A DNA stretch of 64,000 bases from Belliella buryatensis (GCF_900188245.1 NZ_FZOK01000011.1:62001-126000), one strand, 5' to 3'; counted from the first letter of the stretch, positions 8,368-17,946 are shown. Numbers and translations are program-made. Notes: generated by a model from the sequence alone, not told the origin.

Positions 8368-11259
8368 TTAGTTCAACAATTCATCAAATGTGATAGAGAT
8401 GTAGTAGATCGCTCCAATAGTCGGACCTCCAAAATTCTGGAAGTAACGGTTGTTGAAAAGGTTTGATCCGCCCAATTTTACAATTGACTTCAAGTCCTTC
8501 AATCTGTAGCTTACCTGTGCATCGAAAGTGTGAATTTCTGGCACATCTCCTTGTGCAAAAGTTGATTCCCATCTGAAAGCACTCTGATATCTGTAAGTCA
8601 TTCCAAAACCAAGCTTTTCTGTCAACTTTCTATTACCAAAAGTGATGTTGGTCTTGTGCTCAGGTGTGTTGAAATCATTCAGGAAATCATCACCTATATT
8701 AGAAATCAACCTATTGAAGTTATAATTACCTCCTAAAGTAAAGTTCTTAGGAAGGTTATAAGTCAACCCTAGAGCAGCTCCGTGTGCTCTTACTTCTTGA
8801 TCTACAATATTGGTGTAAGTTTGGAAGGTATTCTCCTGACCTGGAATAGTAATAGGAGTTAAGAGTGTAGGAGCGTTAATTGCGTTAATTGCTCCTTGAT
8901 CTGTATTTGGCATTGCTCCTGGGAATACTGGTCCCGGAGCTCTTCTTACAGCTGTTTGAGTAATGAAATCATTGTAGATATTGTAGTAATATGCAAAATC
9001 TATCAATAATCTATTGCTTGCCAACAAGCTCTTATATCCAATTTCAAAAGACTGCACTCGCTCTGGGCGAAGCTCTGGAAGCGAAGTCACTGCCTCCAAA
9101 AGCCCTGTAGCTCTAGGATCTACGGGAGATAAACCTCCACCTACAGCGGCTACATAGTTATTGACAGAAGCCAAAGAATAGGCATTTGTGAAAATATCAT
9201 ATTTTTCTCTATAGAAAGGCAAACCACCAATCAATCTCGCAGACACCACATTCAAATCAATGTGTTGACCTTGCGTGGTTGGGTTTCTAAAACCAGTTTG
9301 ATAAGACAACCTGATATTGCTATTGCCCTCTGTGAATACACCAGAAATCCTCGGGCTAAACTGCCCCTGGAAGTTTTCATTTTTATCATATCTCAAGGAT
9401 CCTGTCAACTTCAATTTATCTTGGATAAAACGTTTTGAACCTTGTGCAAAAGCTCCAATTTCTTGGATAGTGATATCATTACCTTCTACATCAGCGAAGA
9501 TGGTTCCATTGGATCTCAAGTCATATACTCTGTAAGAACCGCCAACTTGCAAGTCCATAAAGTCAATATCATTGCTGAAGTCATACTGACCTTCAAGCAT
9601 ATTCATGCGCGATTGATCATTGAATAAAGACCCGTTAGGAATTACATCGCCTCTTACAGCAGCTTTTGCTGCTTCAAATTCAGGTGTACCAGGTATAAAT
9701 CTTCCTGTATCAGCAGCACCTCTAGCGAATTGGTGAGCACCTGCCATGAGTTGTGTTGAAGGCATGCCACCTGAATTCGGGTTAAATCCTCCAGCAGCAA
9801 GTGCTCCGAGATAGTTTAATCCATATTCCCCAAACCATTGAGTATTGTTTTTCCAACGATCGTTAATAGCTACACCTGTAAGATCTGCTATGTAAGAATC
9901 ACCTGAATTTTCAATTGTAGTATAAGCTCTCAAGAAATAATTAGCTCCCTTCAGTTCCAATTTATGCTGAATGATGGAGAAATTAGCTAATGAGTATCTT
10001 TGTGCTCCTGTATATACTGAGGTTCCAGCACCATAGTTCATGGTATAAGACAACTCAGATCTGTCATTGATTCTATAATGCAAGGCACCATTTAACTTTA
10101 AGTTTTTAGCATTATAATCAACTAGATGTCTTTCTTCATAGCCAGTTCTTGAAACAACTTGATCAGGTAAAAATGGTAAGAAATCCCCAAGACCATTCTG
10201 TTGAGCTAACTGTTGGAAGCCTCCAGAATTCCTTAACAAACCTACATTATTAGAAACCTCGTCTCCAAAGACATGAACTCTATTAGCTCCTGGGTTAAAA
10301 GGAAGGTCACCTTGATTTCTGAAGCCTAGATCAGTCTGGTCTGTTCCATGCCAATCAAGTGCCTGCATGTAGGAAGCATTGACCTTAAATGCAAACTTGT
10401 TGTTGAATGCTTTGGCATAACGAATCGACCCTTCATACATAGGCTGAGGACTGGTAGGCTCTCCTGGTTGGCCATTGATATGGTTGACTCCTTGCTTGTA
10501 AAATGCACTTAAACCTTGGTATTCAAAAGGACTCTTGCTATTTACTAACAAAATACCATTGAAAGCATTTGGACCATAAAGTGCAGAGGATGCTCCTGGA
10601 ATAAATTCCACAGACTCTACATCCAATTCTGATGGACCGTTTAAGTTACCTATTGGAAAGTTCAAGGCTGGTGCCTGTGTATCCATCCCATCAGTCAACT
10701 GTACAAATCTTGTGTTACCTGTGGAGTTGAACCCTCTGGCATTGATGATTTGAAAATTGATTGAAGAGGAAGTCACATCGACTCCTTTGAGGTTGGCAAT
10801 TCCTTTATAATAGTTATCAGCAGGAGTATCTCTAATCGCTAAAATATCCATCTTTTCTATAGATACTGGTGATTGCAGAATGCTTTCCTCTACTCTTGAA
10901 GCCGAAACTACCACCTCTTGCCCAAGCATGAACTGCTCTTGCAGAGCTACTTGTAAGTTAGATACATTGGCTTCCGTAATTTCTATCTCTTGAGTAGTAA
11001 AGCCCACCATCGAAAACACCAAAGTCATAGGTGGCGCTTGGTTTACCCTAAGGTTGAAATTCCCTCTCAAATCGGTCACAGTACCGATTACTCTTCCTTT
11101 CACCACAATATTCACCCCTACGAGTGTCTCCTTGGTTCCTGCCTCAGTGACCGTCCCACTAATTGTGGTGGTCTGCGCATAAACCGAAGATGTGCTTAAG
11201 GAAACTATGACAAGTAGCGATAAAACTACCTGCCAAATTTTTCTAGTAAAATTTTGCAT
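8368..11259 (-). CDS. TonB-dependent outer-membrane receptor with carboxypeptidase-regulatory domain
   Basis: A 963-residue receptor. Residues 1-29 are a signal peptide ending SVYAQ. Residues ~31-115 form the CarboxypepD_reg-like domain common in Bacteroidota receptors. The plug follows (~120-240, with VVVSASRVEES, NARGF and SSALYGPNAFNG), then the beta-barrel. No SusD partner is adjacent; instead an SGNH lipoprotein follows directly. It imports an unknown ligand with energy from TonB/ExbBD. It lacks the extra N-terminal sigma-regulator interaction domain of FecA-type transducers. Confidence 0.9.
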   Translation of the reverse strand: MQNFTRKIWQVVLSLLVIVSLSTSSVYAQTTTISGTVTEAGTKETLVGVNIVVKGRVIGTVTDLRGNFNLRVNQAPPMTLVFSMVGFTTQEIEITEANVSNLQVALQEQFMLGQEVVVSASRVEESILQSPVSIEKMDILAIRDTPADNYYKGIANLKGVDVTSSSINFQIINARGFNSTGNTRFVQLTDGMDTQAPALNFPIGNLNGPSELDVESVEFIPGASSALYGPNAFNGILLVNSKSPFEYQGLSAFYKQGVNHINGQPGEPTSPQPMYEGSIRYAKAFNNKFAFKVNASYMQALDWHGTDQTDLGFRNQGDLPFNPGANRVHVFGDEVSNNVGLLRNSGGFQQLAQQNGLGDFLPFLPDQVVSRTGYEERHLVDYNAKNLKLNGALHYRINDRSELSYTMNYGAGTSVYTGAQRYSLANFSIIQHKLELKGANYFLRAYTTIENSGDSYIADLTGVAINDRWKNNTQWFGEYGLNYLGALAAGGFNPNSGGMPSTQLMAGAHQFARGAADTGRFIPGTPEFEAAKAAVRGDVIPNGSLFNDQSRMNMLEGQYDFSNDIDFMDLQVGGSYRVYDLRSNGTIFADVEGNDITIQEIGAFAQGSKRFIQDKLKLTGSLRYDKNENFQGQFSPRISGVFTEGNSNIRLSYQTGFRNPTTQGQHIDLNVVSARLIGGLPFYREKYDIFTNAYSLASVNNYVAAVGGGLSPVDPRATGLLEAVTSLPELRPERVQSFEIGYKSLLASNRLLIDFAYYYNIYNDFITQTAVRRAPGPVFPGAMPNTDQGAINAINAPTLLTPITIPGQENTFQTYTNIVDQEVRAHGAALGLTYNLPKNFTLGGNYNFNRLISNIGDDFLNDFNTPEHKTNITFGNRKLTEKLGFGMTYRYQSAFRWESTFAQGDVPEIHTFDAQVSYRLKDLKSIVKLGGSNLFNNRYFQNFGGPTIGAIYYISITFDELLN

Positions 11260-11529
11260 AAGTTAATCTTGGGTTAGTTGTTAATACTTTGTTGATTAGG
11301 TATAATAGGCGATAATTGTTGGGAAAATTAGATTTTTTTCCCAATAATCCTTTATAAATTCAAATAAAAATTAAAAATAAAAATCAGAAACTCCTAACAC
11401 TTTCTGAGAACCTATTGAAAATCAAGGAAAAACCTGACTGACTCTTAGTTTAATATTAAAAAAATGTAACGCTTTCTAGGCTATTTTTAATTAAACTACT
11501 TTTGAGACAAGATTTAAAATATTAATTAT
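11260..11529. other. Intergenic region upstream of the TonB-dependent receptor
   Basis: About 300 AT-rich bases. They must contain the receptor promoter on the minus strand, but I see no good -33/-7 pair; the closest -7 is TAATTTTC near 11322-11329. No reading frame of interest. Confidence 0.4.
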
Positions 11530-11561
11530 ATAAAAAAAAATACCTGACTTTCATCAGGTAT
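11530..11561 (-). terminator. Intrinsic terminator of gldC
   Basis: On the minus strand the 8-bp stem ATACCTGA/TCAGGTAT (11540-11561, loop of 6) is followed by an uninterrupted T run. It lies directly after the gldC stop codon. Confidence 0.85.
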
Positions 11562-11568
11562 TTTATAC

Positions 11569-11913
11569 TTATTGGCTGGCTTTTTTATTCTCCTCGTTGA
11601 CATGTTTGACTAGTCTATCGCATAGTTCCTTCATCTCTTCTGACATGTATTCATCCCCAGTAGAATTCAAGATTGTTTGAGCCATCCCACCCAGAATATC
11701 AATATAAAAGCGTTTCATCTCAGCTACTGACATATCCTCTGTCCAAAGATCTATCCTCAAAGTACTGTGATTTAAGTTATCCCAGACATTCAAACTGATA
11801 CTTTTGGTGGCTTCTGCGCCATCCCCTTCTTTGTCAGAAGCATCCCATTGAATGGATTTAGGGAGATTTTTATCGTCAAGGTTGACAGTGAATTTTATTT
11901 CTGAACTTTTCAT
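11569..11913 (-). CDS. gldC: Gliding motility protein GldC homologue
   Basis: A 114-residue soluble protein matching GldC along its whole length, including the conserved TLRIDLWTEDMSVAEMKRF block and an acidic, Trp-containing N-terminal half (IQWDASD). In Flavobacterium, GldC belongs to the accessory set for gliding motility and type IX secretion; its biochemical role is not established. Many non-gliding Cytophagales keep it, so its presence does not prove gliding. It is a single gene with its own -7 element and terminator. Confidence 0.85.
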   Translation of the reverse strand: MKSSEIKFTVNLDDKNLPKSIQWDASDKEGDGAEATKSISLNVWDNLNHSTLRIDLWTEDMSVAEMKRFYIDILGGMAQTILNSTGDEYMSEEMKELCDRLVKHVNEENKKASQ

Positions 11914-11933
11914 TGCTTATGTTTTTAATGCCA

Positions 11934-11941
11934 CAAAACTA
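11934..11941 (-). promoter_or_regulatory. Candidate -7 element of gldC
   Basis: Reads TAGTTTTG on the minus strand, an exact match to the Bacteroidota TAnnTTTG box, about 20 bases before the gldC ATG. No TTG is found at the expected -33 distance, so this is a partial match. Confidence 0.45.
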
Positions 11942-11971
11942 CAAAAGAAGCCCCATAGTTCCGTTATGATA

Positions 11972-12634
11972 CTAAACTTCAAAGGTCATTTCTGGAATTT
12001 CTCCTTCTACTACCAATTTACCCTCTGTTTTGGACTGTATCTCTTCTACACTGACTCCAGGAGCTCTTTCCAATAACTTGAAACCTCCTTCCGGTAACAC
12101 ATCTAAAACAGCTAAGTCAGTTACAATTTTTTTGACACATCTGATCCCTGTGATAGGAAGACTACATTCCTTAAGCAATTTAGATTGACCATCTTTACTA
12201 CAATGTTGCATGGCAACGATGATATTATCAGCAGAAGCCACCAAGTCCATAGCTCCTCCCATGCCTTTGACCATTTTACCTGGAATCTTCCAATTGGCAA
12301 TGTCACCATTCTCGGACACTTCCATTGCTCCTAGAATGGTCAATTGCACATGTCCTCCTCTGATCATTGCAAAAGATTCTGCCGAGCTAAAAAGCGCCGA
12401 TCCTTTGGTCATGGTGATGGTCTGCTTGCCCGCATTGATTAGATCTGGATCTACCTTATCTTCAGTAGGAAAAGGCCCGATGCCCAATAGTCCATTCTCT
12501 GACTGTAGCACTACTTCCAAATCATCAGGAATATAATTTGCCACCAAAGTTGGGATCCCAATTCCTAGATTGATATACTGACCATTTTTAACCTCTTTGG
12601 CTATTCTCTGGGCAATCTGATCTTTATTTAGCAT
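11972..12634 (-). CDS. scoB: 3-oxoacid (succinyl-CoA:acetoacetate) CoA-transferase subunit B
   Basis: A 220-residue beta subunit with GIGIPTLVANYIP at the N-terminus and the SENGLLG motif whose Glu forms the CoA thioester. Together with the A subunit it transfers CoA from succinyl-CoA to acetoacetate (or a related 3-oxoacid), linking ketone-body or branched-chain breakdown to the TCA cycle. The A-subunit gene lies upstream on the same strand, but an unusual 197-bp repeat-filled spacer separates the two, where such pairs are normally only a few bases apart. Confidence 0.92.
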   Translation of the reverse strand: MLNKDQIAQRIAKEVKNGQYINLGIGIPTLVANYIPDDLEVVLQSENGLLGIGPFPTEDKVDPDLINAGKQTITMTKGSALFSSAESFAMIRGGHVQLTILGAMEVSENGDIANWKIPGKMVKGMGGAMDLVASADNIIVAMQHCSKDGQSKLLKECSLPITGIRCVKKIVTDLAVLDVLPEGGFKLLERAPGVSVEEIQSKTEGKLVVEGEIPEMTFEV

Positions 12635-12682
12635 GGCTTTATGTTTTATTTGGGTTTGATTCTATTTTTTTAGAGATATAAA

Positions 12683-12747
12683 GTTGAAATACAGTAGAAA
12701 TACAATTGATATATAGTTGAAATATGATAGAAATACAATTGAAATAC
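12683..12747. repeat. Six 11-bp tandem repeats
   Basis: Six units of consensus (A/G)TTGAAATACA. The GAAATA cores start at 12686, 12697, 12708 (diverged, GATATA), 12719, 12730 and 12741, exactly 11 bases apart. They lie between scoB and scoA. Confidence 0.9.
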
Positions 12748-12761
12748 TTCCTCCTTGTTTC

Positions 12762-12823
12762 CCGAAGCCTATTTCTACATTATTTCGCCGAAGGCATATT
12801 TCAACCTTATATCGCGAAGCATA
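12762..12823. repeat. Inverted units of the same 11-bp repeat, interrupted by CGAAG motifs
   Basis: On the minus strand this segment repeats the GAAATA core four times (one as GATATA). Pairs are 11 bases apart and the middle gap is 16 bases, where CCTTCG is inserted. CGAAG/CTTCG blocks punctuate the array. The orientation is opposite to the six units just before it, so the whole 140 bp can fold back on itself. Confidence 0.8.
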
Positions 12824-12831
12824 TTTTTTTA

Positions 12832-13527
12832 TTATTTCCTTACCGTCCTCTGTTCAATTCTCTTTTCATAATCTTTTCCTTGGAAAATCCGCTGCACATA
12901 GATACCGGGGGTATGGATTTCATTTGGATTTAATTCACCAGCTGGCACCAATTCTTCTACCTCTGCAATAGTGATCTTTCCTGCTGCAGCCATCATAGGA
13001 TTGAAGTTTCTTGCTGTCCCTTTGAAAACCAAGTTCCCCGCAGTGTCTCCTTTCCAAGCTTTTACAAAAGCAAAGTCCGCTTTGAGCCAGCGCTCTAGTA
13101 GATAAAGCTTACCATCAAATTCACGAATTTCTTTTCCTTCAGCTACCTCCGTCCCCACACCTGCAGGGGTAAAGAATGCAGGTATTCCAGCCCCACCTGC
13201 TCTCACTCGCTCTGCAAGTGTTCCTTGAGGAATCAACTCCACTTCAAGTTCTCCACTTAGGAGCTGTCGCTCAAATTCAGCATTTTCACCTACGTAACTG
13301 GAAATCATTTTCTTGACCATCCTTTTTTGAAGCATCAGTCCTATTCCAAAATCATCCACACCCGCATTATTTGATATACAGGTCAGATCTTTGAGATCCT
13401 TTTCTAAAAGTGCTTTGATACTGTTCTCAGGAATTCCGGAAAGCCCAAAACCTCCAAACATCAGGACGGCATTGGAAAAAACATCCTTCACTGCTTCATC
13501 GGCATTTTTCACTGTTTTATTGATCAT
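12832..13527 (-). CDS. scoA: 3-oxoacid CoA-transferase subunit A
   Basis: A 231-residue alpha subunit with [12 protein letters not shown] near the N-terminus, the usual CoA-binding glycine-rich segment, followed by [17 protein letters not shown]. It is the partner of the B subunit downstream and of normal length for the two-gene bacterial form. It starts 10 bases after the ribF stop on the same strand, so it may be the distal part of the ftsX-ribF transcript. Confidence 0.92.
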   Translation of the reverse strand: MINKTVKNADEAVKDVFSNAVLMFGGFGLSGIPENSIKALLEKDLKDLTCISNNAGVDDFGIGLMLQKRMVKKMISSYVGENAEFERQLLSGELEVELIPQGTLAERVRAGGAGIPAFFTPAGVGTEVAEGKEIREFDGKLYLLERWLKADFAFVKAWKGDTAGNLVFKGTARNFNPMMAAAGKITIAEVEELVPAGELNPNEIHTPGIYVQRIFQGKDYEKRIEQRTVRK

Positions 13528-13537
13528 GATTATTGGG

Positions 13538-14470
13538 TTATATCTGGGTTAATATTTTCAATGCATTTTCTTTATCCACATTCAACTGCTCTCTAAGCAT
13601 CTCAAGTCCGTCAAACTTAGTTTCTGGCCTCAAATAAGCTTTGAGCTTGACACAAACTCTCTTGTCATATAAGTCACCTTCAAAATCAAACAAGTTCACC
13701 TCAATAGTCCTACTATGACCATTCACAGTGGGACGATTACCGATGTTCAGCATTCCATTATAAAGTTCTCCCTCCACATTGACTTGTACAGCATAGGCAC
13801 CGTCATGGGGAATTAGCTTATAATCATTGGGTACATGCACATTGGCTGTGGGGAATCCGATGGACCGACCCACTTGCTGCCCCTTGATGATAATCCCGTT
13901 GATTTCGTAAGCTCTACCAAGATACTCGTTGGCAATTTCAACTTTCCCTTCTTGGAGAGCTGTTCTGATTTTGGTGCTTGAAACACCCACGTCATCTACA
14001 TCTTGTCTAGAGATTTCTTCAAGCTCAAATGGGTATTGATCAATATGAGCCTTGAGGTAATCGAATCCACCTTCTCTATTCTTTCCAAACCTATGATCAT
14101 AGCCTATGACTAATTTACGGGTTTGAATCTTATTGATGATGATTTTTTGGATAAATTCTTCAGAACTCAATTGAGAAAACTCCTTCGTAAAAGGAATCGT
14201 GACTAAATGATCGATTCCTGCCTCGCGTAAAAATTTCGCTTTTTCCTCAAAAGTAGAAAGCAGGAGTAAATTATGCTCTCTGGGATACAAGACCAACCTT
14301 GGATGCGGCCAAAATGTAATCAGAACGGTCTCCCCTCCTATTTCGTCTGCAATATTTCTGATTCGTTTTAGGATCTTTTGATGTCCCAAATGTACCCCAT
14401 CAAAGGTACCACTGGTCACCACTGGATTTTTCACAGGTCCAAAATCCTCAATTCCTTCATATATCCTCAT
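13538..14470 (-). CDS. ribF: Bifunctional riboflavin kinase/FAD synthetase
   Basis: A 310-residue enzyme making FMN from riboflavin and then FAD. The N-terminal FAD synthetase domain shows [15 protein letters not shown] (nucleotidyltransferase HxGH-type motif) and SSTKIR. The C-terminal kinase domain shows [11 protein letters not shown] and NIGNRPTV. Its start overlaps the truB stop by 14 bases, an arrangement frequent in bacteria. Confidence 0.95.
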   Translation of the reverse strand: MRIYEGIEDFGPVKNPVVTSGTFDGVHLGHQKILKRIRNIADEIGGETVLITFWPHPRLVLYPREHNLLLLSTFEEKAKFLREAGIDHLVTIPFTKEFSQLSSEEFIQKIIINKIQTRKLVIGYDHRFGKNREGGFDYLKAHIDQYPFELEEISRQDVDDVGVSSTKIRTALQEGKVEIANEYLGRAYEINGIIIKGQQVGRSIGFPTANVHVPNDYKLIPHDGAYAVQVNVEGELYNGMLNIGNRPTVNGHSRTIEVNLFDFEGDLYDKRVCVKLKAYLRPETKFDGLEMLREQLNVDKENALKILTQI

Positions 14471-15143
14471 TCGGACGTGATTTTATACTTTCTATCAATT
14501 TGGGCAATTCTTCTGCATCTTCTAACATAAAGTCGCCGATCCTTGTTCGGGTCAAAGCTGACATATATGCCCCTACTTCCAAGATCTCACCCATATCCCT
14601 TGCAAGACTTCTGATGTAAGTCCCTTTAGAGCAGACAATTCGAAAGTCTATTTCTGGCAATTCAAATCTAGTAATTTCAAACTCGGAAACTTGCACTGGT
14701 CTCGCATCCATTTTTACCTCAATCCCCTTTCGAGCTGATTCGTACACACGCTTGCCATCTACTTTGATGGCAGAATGCATAGGCGGCACCTGCATGATAT
14801 CTCCTGTCAATTGTGAAGCTGCTGCTTTCACTTGAGCTAATGTGAGGTGCGATGGGTCTGCCACATCCACTACCTCTTTTTCTCTATCGTAGCTCTCTGT
14901 GGTCTTGCCAAGTACAAATGTCCCTGTATATTCTTTCTCCTGCCCCATGTAGGTCTCAATGCTTTTGGTCTTTTTCCCAGCACAGACTATCAACAAGCCA
15001 GTTGCTAATGGATCCAATGTACCCGCATGTCCTACTTTCTTTATTTTTAGAGCATTTCTTACTTTTTTGACCACGTCAAAGGAAGTCCATTCCAATGGCT
15101 TATTGATCAGAAACACTTCTCCGTATGGTTCTTTATCCTGCAT
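14457..15143 (-). CDS. truB: tRNA pseudouridine(55) synthase
   Basis: A 228-residue enzyme that isomerises U55 in the tRNA T loop. The catalytic Asp lies in HAGTLDPLATGLL, with the conserved N-terminal INKPLEWTSFDVV and KGTYIRSLARD further on. It is short because it lacks a C-terminal PUA domain, common in Bacteroidota. It sits between uppP and ribF, with 1 base after uppP. Confidence 0.95.
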   Translation of the reverse strand: MQDKEPYGEVFLINKPLEWTSFDVVKKVRNALKIKKVGHAGTLDPLATGLLIVCAGKKTKSIETYMGQEKEYTGTFVLGKTTESYDREKEVVDVADPSHLTLAQVKAAASQLTGDIMQVPPMHSAIKVDGKRVYESARKGIEVKMDARPVQVSEFEITRFELPEIDFRIVCSKGTYIRSLARDMGEILEVGAYMSALTRTRIGDFMLEDAEELPKLIESIKSRPNEDI

Positions 15144-15144
15144 C

Positions 15145-15939
15145 TTATCTCAACAATCCAGCTCCAATAGCAATCAATCCAACAATCGCACAGTAAATAG
15201 AAAAATAAGTCAATTTACTTTTCCTCACCAATGCAATCATCCAAGTACAGGCAAAATATCCAGCTATAAAAGCAGCAATAAAACCAGCTGACAGGTATCC
15301 AAAACTATCCGAGTTATAAGTCAATGCCCCATCTAAGATATCCTTCGCAATCTTACCTAATATTAAAGGCACAACCATTAAGAACGAAAATCGTGCTGCC
15401 TTCGACTTATCGATCCCAAGCAATACCGAAGTCGAAATCGTCGCTCCAGATCTAGAAATTCCCGGAAGTATAGCGATAGCCTGAGCTATTCCCACCAAGA
15501 CCGCATTCCCAAAATTCACTGGCTTGTCCGTATTCTTTGCCTTGTCTGCCAAGTAAAGTAAAACCGCTGTAAGCAAAAGCATGCTCCCTACAAAAACAAT
15601 TTTACCACCAAAGAACTGCTCCAATTGCTCATTGAAAAATACACCGACGATGGCAGCAGGAATCATGGACAAGATTATCTTCAATGAAAACTTGGTCTCT
15701 TCATTCCATTTGAACTGAAGTAGCCCTGTGAAAATCTCTAATATATCTTTTCTAAAAACCAAAATCGTAGCTAGGGCTGTAGCAAAATGAAGAATTACAG
15801 AGAACATCATGCTCTCCTCAGGTAGTTTAGAATCTCCTAGTAAAGCAGCTCCTAATTCAAGATGCCCACTAGAAGAAACAGGCAAGAACTCCGTCAAACC
15901 TTGGATGATTCCAAGGATAATCGCGTCAATAATATCCAT
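15145..15939 (-). CDS. uppP: Undecaprenyl-diphosphate phosphatase
   Basis: A 264-residue polytopic membrane protein of the BacA/UppP family. The active-site segments are GLTEFLPVSSSGHLEL near the N-terminus and GISRSGATIS around residue 160. It recycles the lipid carrier for peptidoglycan and O-antigen synthesis. It belongs to the ftsX–DUF3098–uppP–truB–ribF cluster that is widely kept in Bacteroidota. Confidence 0.95.
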   Translation of the reverse strand: MDIIDAIILGIIQGLTEFLPVSSSGHLELGAALLGDSKLPEESMMFSVILHFATALATILVFRKDILEIFTGLLQFKWNEETKFSLKIILSMIPAAIVGVFFNEQLEQFFGGKIVFVGSMLLLTAVLLYLADKAKNTDKPVNFGNAVLVGIAQAIAILPGISRSGATISTSVLLGIDKSKAARFSFLMVVPLILGKIAKDILDGALTYNSDSFGYLSAGFIAAFIAGYFACTWMIALVRKSKLTYFSIYCAIVGLIAIGAGLLR

Positions 15940-15948
15940 GACAAATAT

Positions 15949-16155
15949 TTACTTTTCAGCCTTATGAAAGATGGCATAAAACTCAAAAATAAACCCGGCT
16001 AAAACAGTGATAGGCCCTAAGGTCAAACCCATGAATCCAAAGCCATGTGGCGTCGGGTCAAGCCCAATGATCGTAAACCCAATAACGATGATCGCAATAC
16101 CGATCAACATCAAGGTGTAATTTTTCTTCGTAAAAGGAAAAGGTTGATTGCTCAT
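15949..16155 (-). CDS. DUF3098 family small membrane protein
   Basis: A 68-residue protein with two transmembrane helices and the family pattern: PFTKKNY at the start, a first helix IGIAIIVIGFTII, then LTGLTLGPI-type text before the second helix. Its function is unknown. It always tends to sit between ftsX and uppP in Bacteroidota, suggesting a link with cell-envelope synthesis or division; that is inference from position. Confidence 0.85.
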   Translation of the reverse strand: MSNQPFPFTKKNYTLMLIGIAIIVIGFTIIGLDPTPHGFGFMGLTLGPITVLAGFIFEFYAIFHKAEK

Positions 16156-16160
16156 ATGAA

Positions 16161-17051
16161 TTAGTAAAGTTCGTCTAAAGACATGTTTAAATATTTATTC
16201 ACCGCTCTCAAAGTACTGAATACTGAAAGCATAGCTCCGGCCAAAACCAACCCCCCAAACAAATAGTAAAGGAGTAGGTAATTCTGAAGCATGGCAAAAC
16301 CATCTATATTGGCCTTGGTGTATTCGATAATTCCATAGAGAATTGCTGAAGCCAAAACACCAGAAAGCGCCCCAAAAAAAAATGCCCTACTCAGGAAGGG
16401 CTTTCTGATAAAACCTCTTGTCGCCCCTACTAACTGCATACTTCTGATCAAGAATCTTTGAGAAAAAAGCGCCAGTCTAATGGTATTATTGATCAACATG
16501 ATTACGGTTATGATCAGGATAGCTATAAAACCCCCCATGACCAAACTGACTTTGAGGAGATTTTCATTGATAGACTCTACTAAATCAGACATGTAAGTCA
16601 CTTCAAAAACTCCATCCATGTCTCTAATAGCAGTGACGATCTCTTGAATTTCTTCTGAAGTCTGATACTCTTCAGCTATTGCCAGCGTATAGCTGTCACG
16701 CAGTGGATTATCATCCAAAAACTTGGTAAAATCCTCCCCTGTATCTTCAAGAAAACTGGCCGCAGCTTCCTCCTGAGAAATAAAAAGCAAGGAAGTACCT
16801 TCTTCTCTTTTCATCACATAAGGTTTTGCTGCTAATTGCTTTCCGATTTCGGCTTTTCGCTCATCAGAGATATTTTTATTCAAAAAAACTTGAATCTCAA
16901 TGTTTTCTCGGATGATCTTGGTGAGTGTCTTGGCTTGGATAAATATCACCCCAAACAAGCCTACGATAAAAAGAGACAAGGTCGTACTGAATAGTACAGA
17001 AATGAATTTGAATTTACCTACTTTGGTTTTCTTCCTTGGTTTGCCTTTCAT
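16161..17051 (-). CDS. ftsX: Cell division protein FtsX (ABC transporter permease subunit)
   Basis: A 296-residue permease: a basic N-terminus, TM1 at ~20-42, a periplasmic domain of ~130 residues, then three C-terminal TM helices with the FtsX-type sequence VGATRGFIRKPFL in a cytoplasmic loop. With the ATPase FtsE (not in this window) it controls peptidoglycan hydrolases at the septum. It is the first gene of a leftward operon with a good promoter in front. Confidence 0.92.
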   Translation of the reverse strand: MKGKPRKKTKVGKFKFISVLFSTTLSLFIVGLFGVIFIQAKTLTKIIRENIEIQVFLNKNISDERKAEIGKQLAAKPYVMKREEGTSLLFISQEEAAASFLEDTGEDFTKFLDDNPLRDSYTLAIAEEYQTSEEIQEIVTAIRDMDGVFEVTYMSDLVESINENLLKVSLVMGGFIAILIITVIMLINNTIRLALFSQRFLIRSMQLVGATRGFIRKPFLSRAFFFGALSGVLASAILYGIIEYTKANIDGFAMLQNYLLLYYLFGGLVLAGAMLSVFSTLRAVNKYLNMSLDELY

Positions 17052-17117
17052 ATAGCTCTTGAAGCATTTTTCTTATAAATTCTCTATGGCAATGACAACT
17101 GCTAAAAGAGAATTGGT

Positions 17118-17148
17118 CAAAATTAATCAGCTTATGGTATAATACCAA
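17118..17148 (-). promoter_or_regulatory. Promoter of the ftsX operon
   Basis: On the minus strand TTG (17146-17148), 20 bases, then TAATTTTG (17118-17125): an exact -7 box and correct spacing for the Bacteroidota housekeeping sigma factor. The predicted transcript starts about 60 bases before the ftsX ATG. Confidence 0.7.
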
Positions 17149-17159
17149 TCAATCTTGAT

Positions 17160-17834
17160 TTAATTGACCCGAATTACCTTTTCATCTGCAATAACGTAAG
17201 CTTGATCAGATTTGGTACAGGGCATGGCTACCAATCCTGTAAACCTCCCAAATGCAGGCATGATCAATCTTCTTTCCGAATAGAAAAAACAAGGTAAGGT
17301 GACTTTCTGCCTTCCCTTACCTCGAAGTGAGATGCCAGGATGAATATGCCCGCAAATATTAATTTTATCTCTTGGAAAATCCTCTAGTGGCTCATGGGAA
17401 AGAAGATAAACTCCTAAAGTCAGTGGTTCTTCGTGAATCTCCCATTTCCCAGATTGGTAACAAGCAGGGGGTAAAATATCATGATTGCCTTTGATCAAAT
17501 GAAAATTGGTCTCAGAAAACTGATCAATAAATGCTTCTATGGCCCACCAAGACTCGTTCAGATCAGAATGAAATAAATCTCCTAGAAAGTATACACTTTC
17601 GGCTTGTGAATCTACAATCAACTTTGATATTCTACTTAAATCTTCATCATGGAGCAATTCGGATATGGGAACCCCTGCTTTTCTGAAATGTCCAGCTTTA
17701 CCGAAATGTGGATCAGCTAGTAACAAAGCTTTGTGTTCTGGTAAAACAAGCGCCTTTTCAGGTAAAAAGCAAAGCTCCCCTAATTCTTCGATAACAACTT
17801 TTAAAATATTCTCTTGCTTGCTAAGATTTGGCAT
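17160..17834 (-). CDS. pdeM: Metallophosphoesterase, ligase-associated DNA-damage-response endonuclease PdeM type
   Basis: A calcineurin-like phosphoesterase of 224 residues with the metal-binding series ADPHFGK, GDLFHSD, KGNHD and GHIHPG, ending in LIMPAFGRFTG as in PdeM. PdeM homologues usually travel with a DNA ligase, helicase and exonuclease in a repair locus; none is adjacent here. The frame can be extended to 17915, but the added residues are atypical and the ATG at 17834 fits the family N-terminus. Confidence 0.82.
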   Translation of the reverse strand: MPNLSKQENILKVVIEELGELCFLPEKALVLPEHKALLLADPHFGKAGHFRKAGVPISELLHDEDLSRISKLIVDSQAESVYFLGDLFHSDLNESWWAIEAFIDQFSETNFHLIKGNHDILPPACYQSGKWEIHEEPLTLGVYLLSHEPLEDFPRDKINICGHIHPGISLRGKGRQKVTLPCFFYSERRLIMPAFGRFTGLVAMPCTKSDQAYVIADEKVIRVN

Positions 17835-17946
17835 GTCAGTTTCAATAACGAGCACAAATTTGTAAAATGATTTCTCATAAAAGTAAACATTCCTTGAAGA
17901 ATTCGTATTGTACATGTAAGTTAATAGAGCCCAAAATAATTCTTTT

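Noticed and set aside
12683-12823. CRISPR-like repeat array
   Set aside because: The period is 11 bp without spacers, and no cas genes are present.
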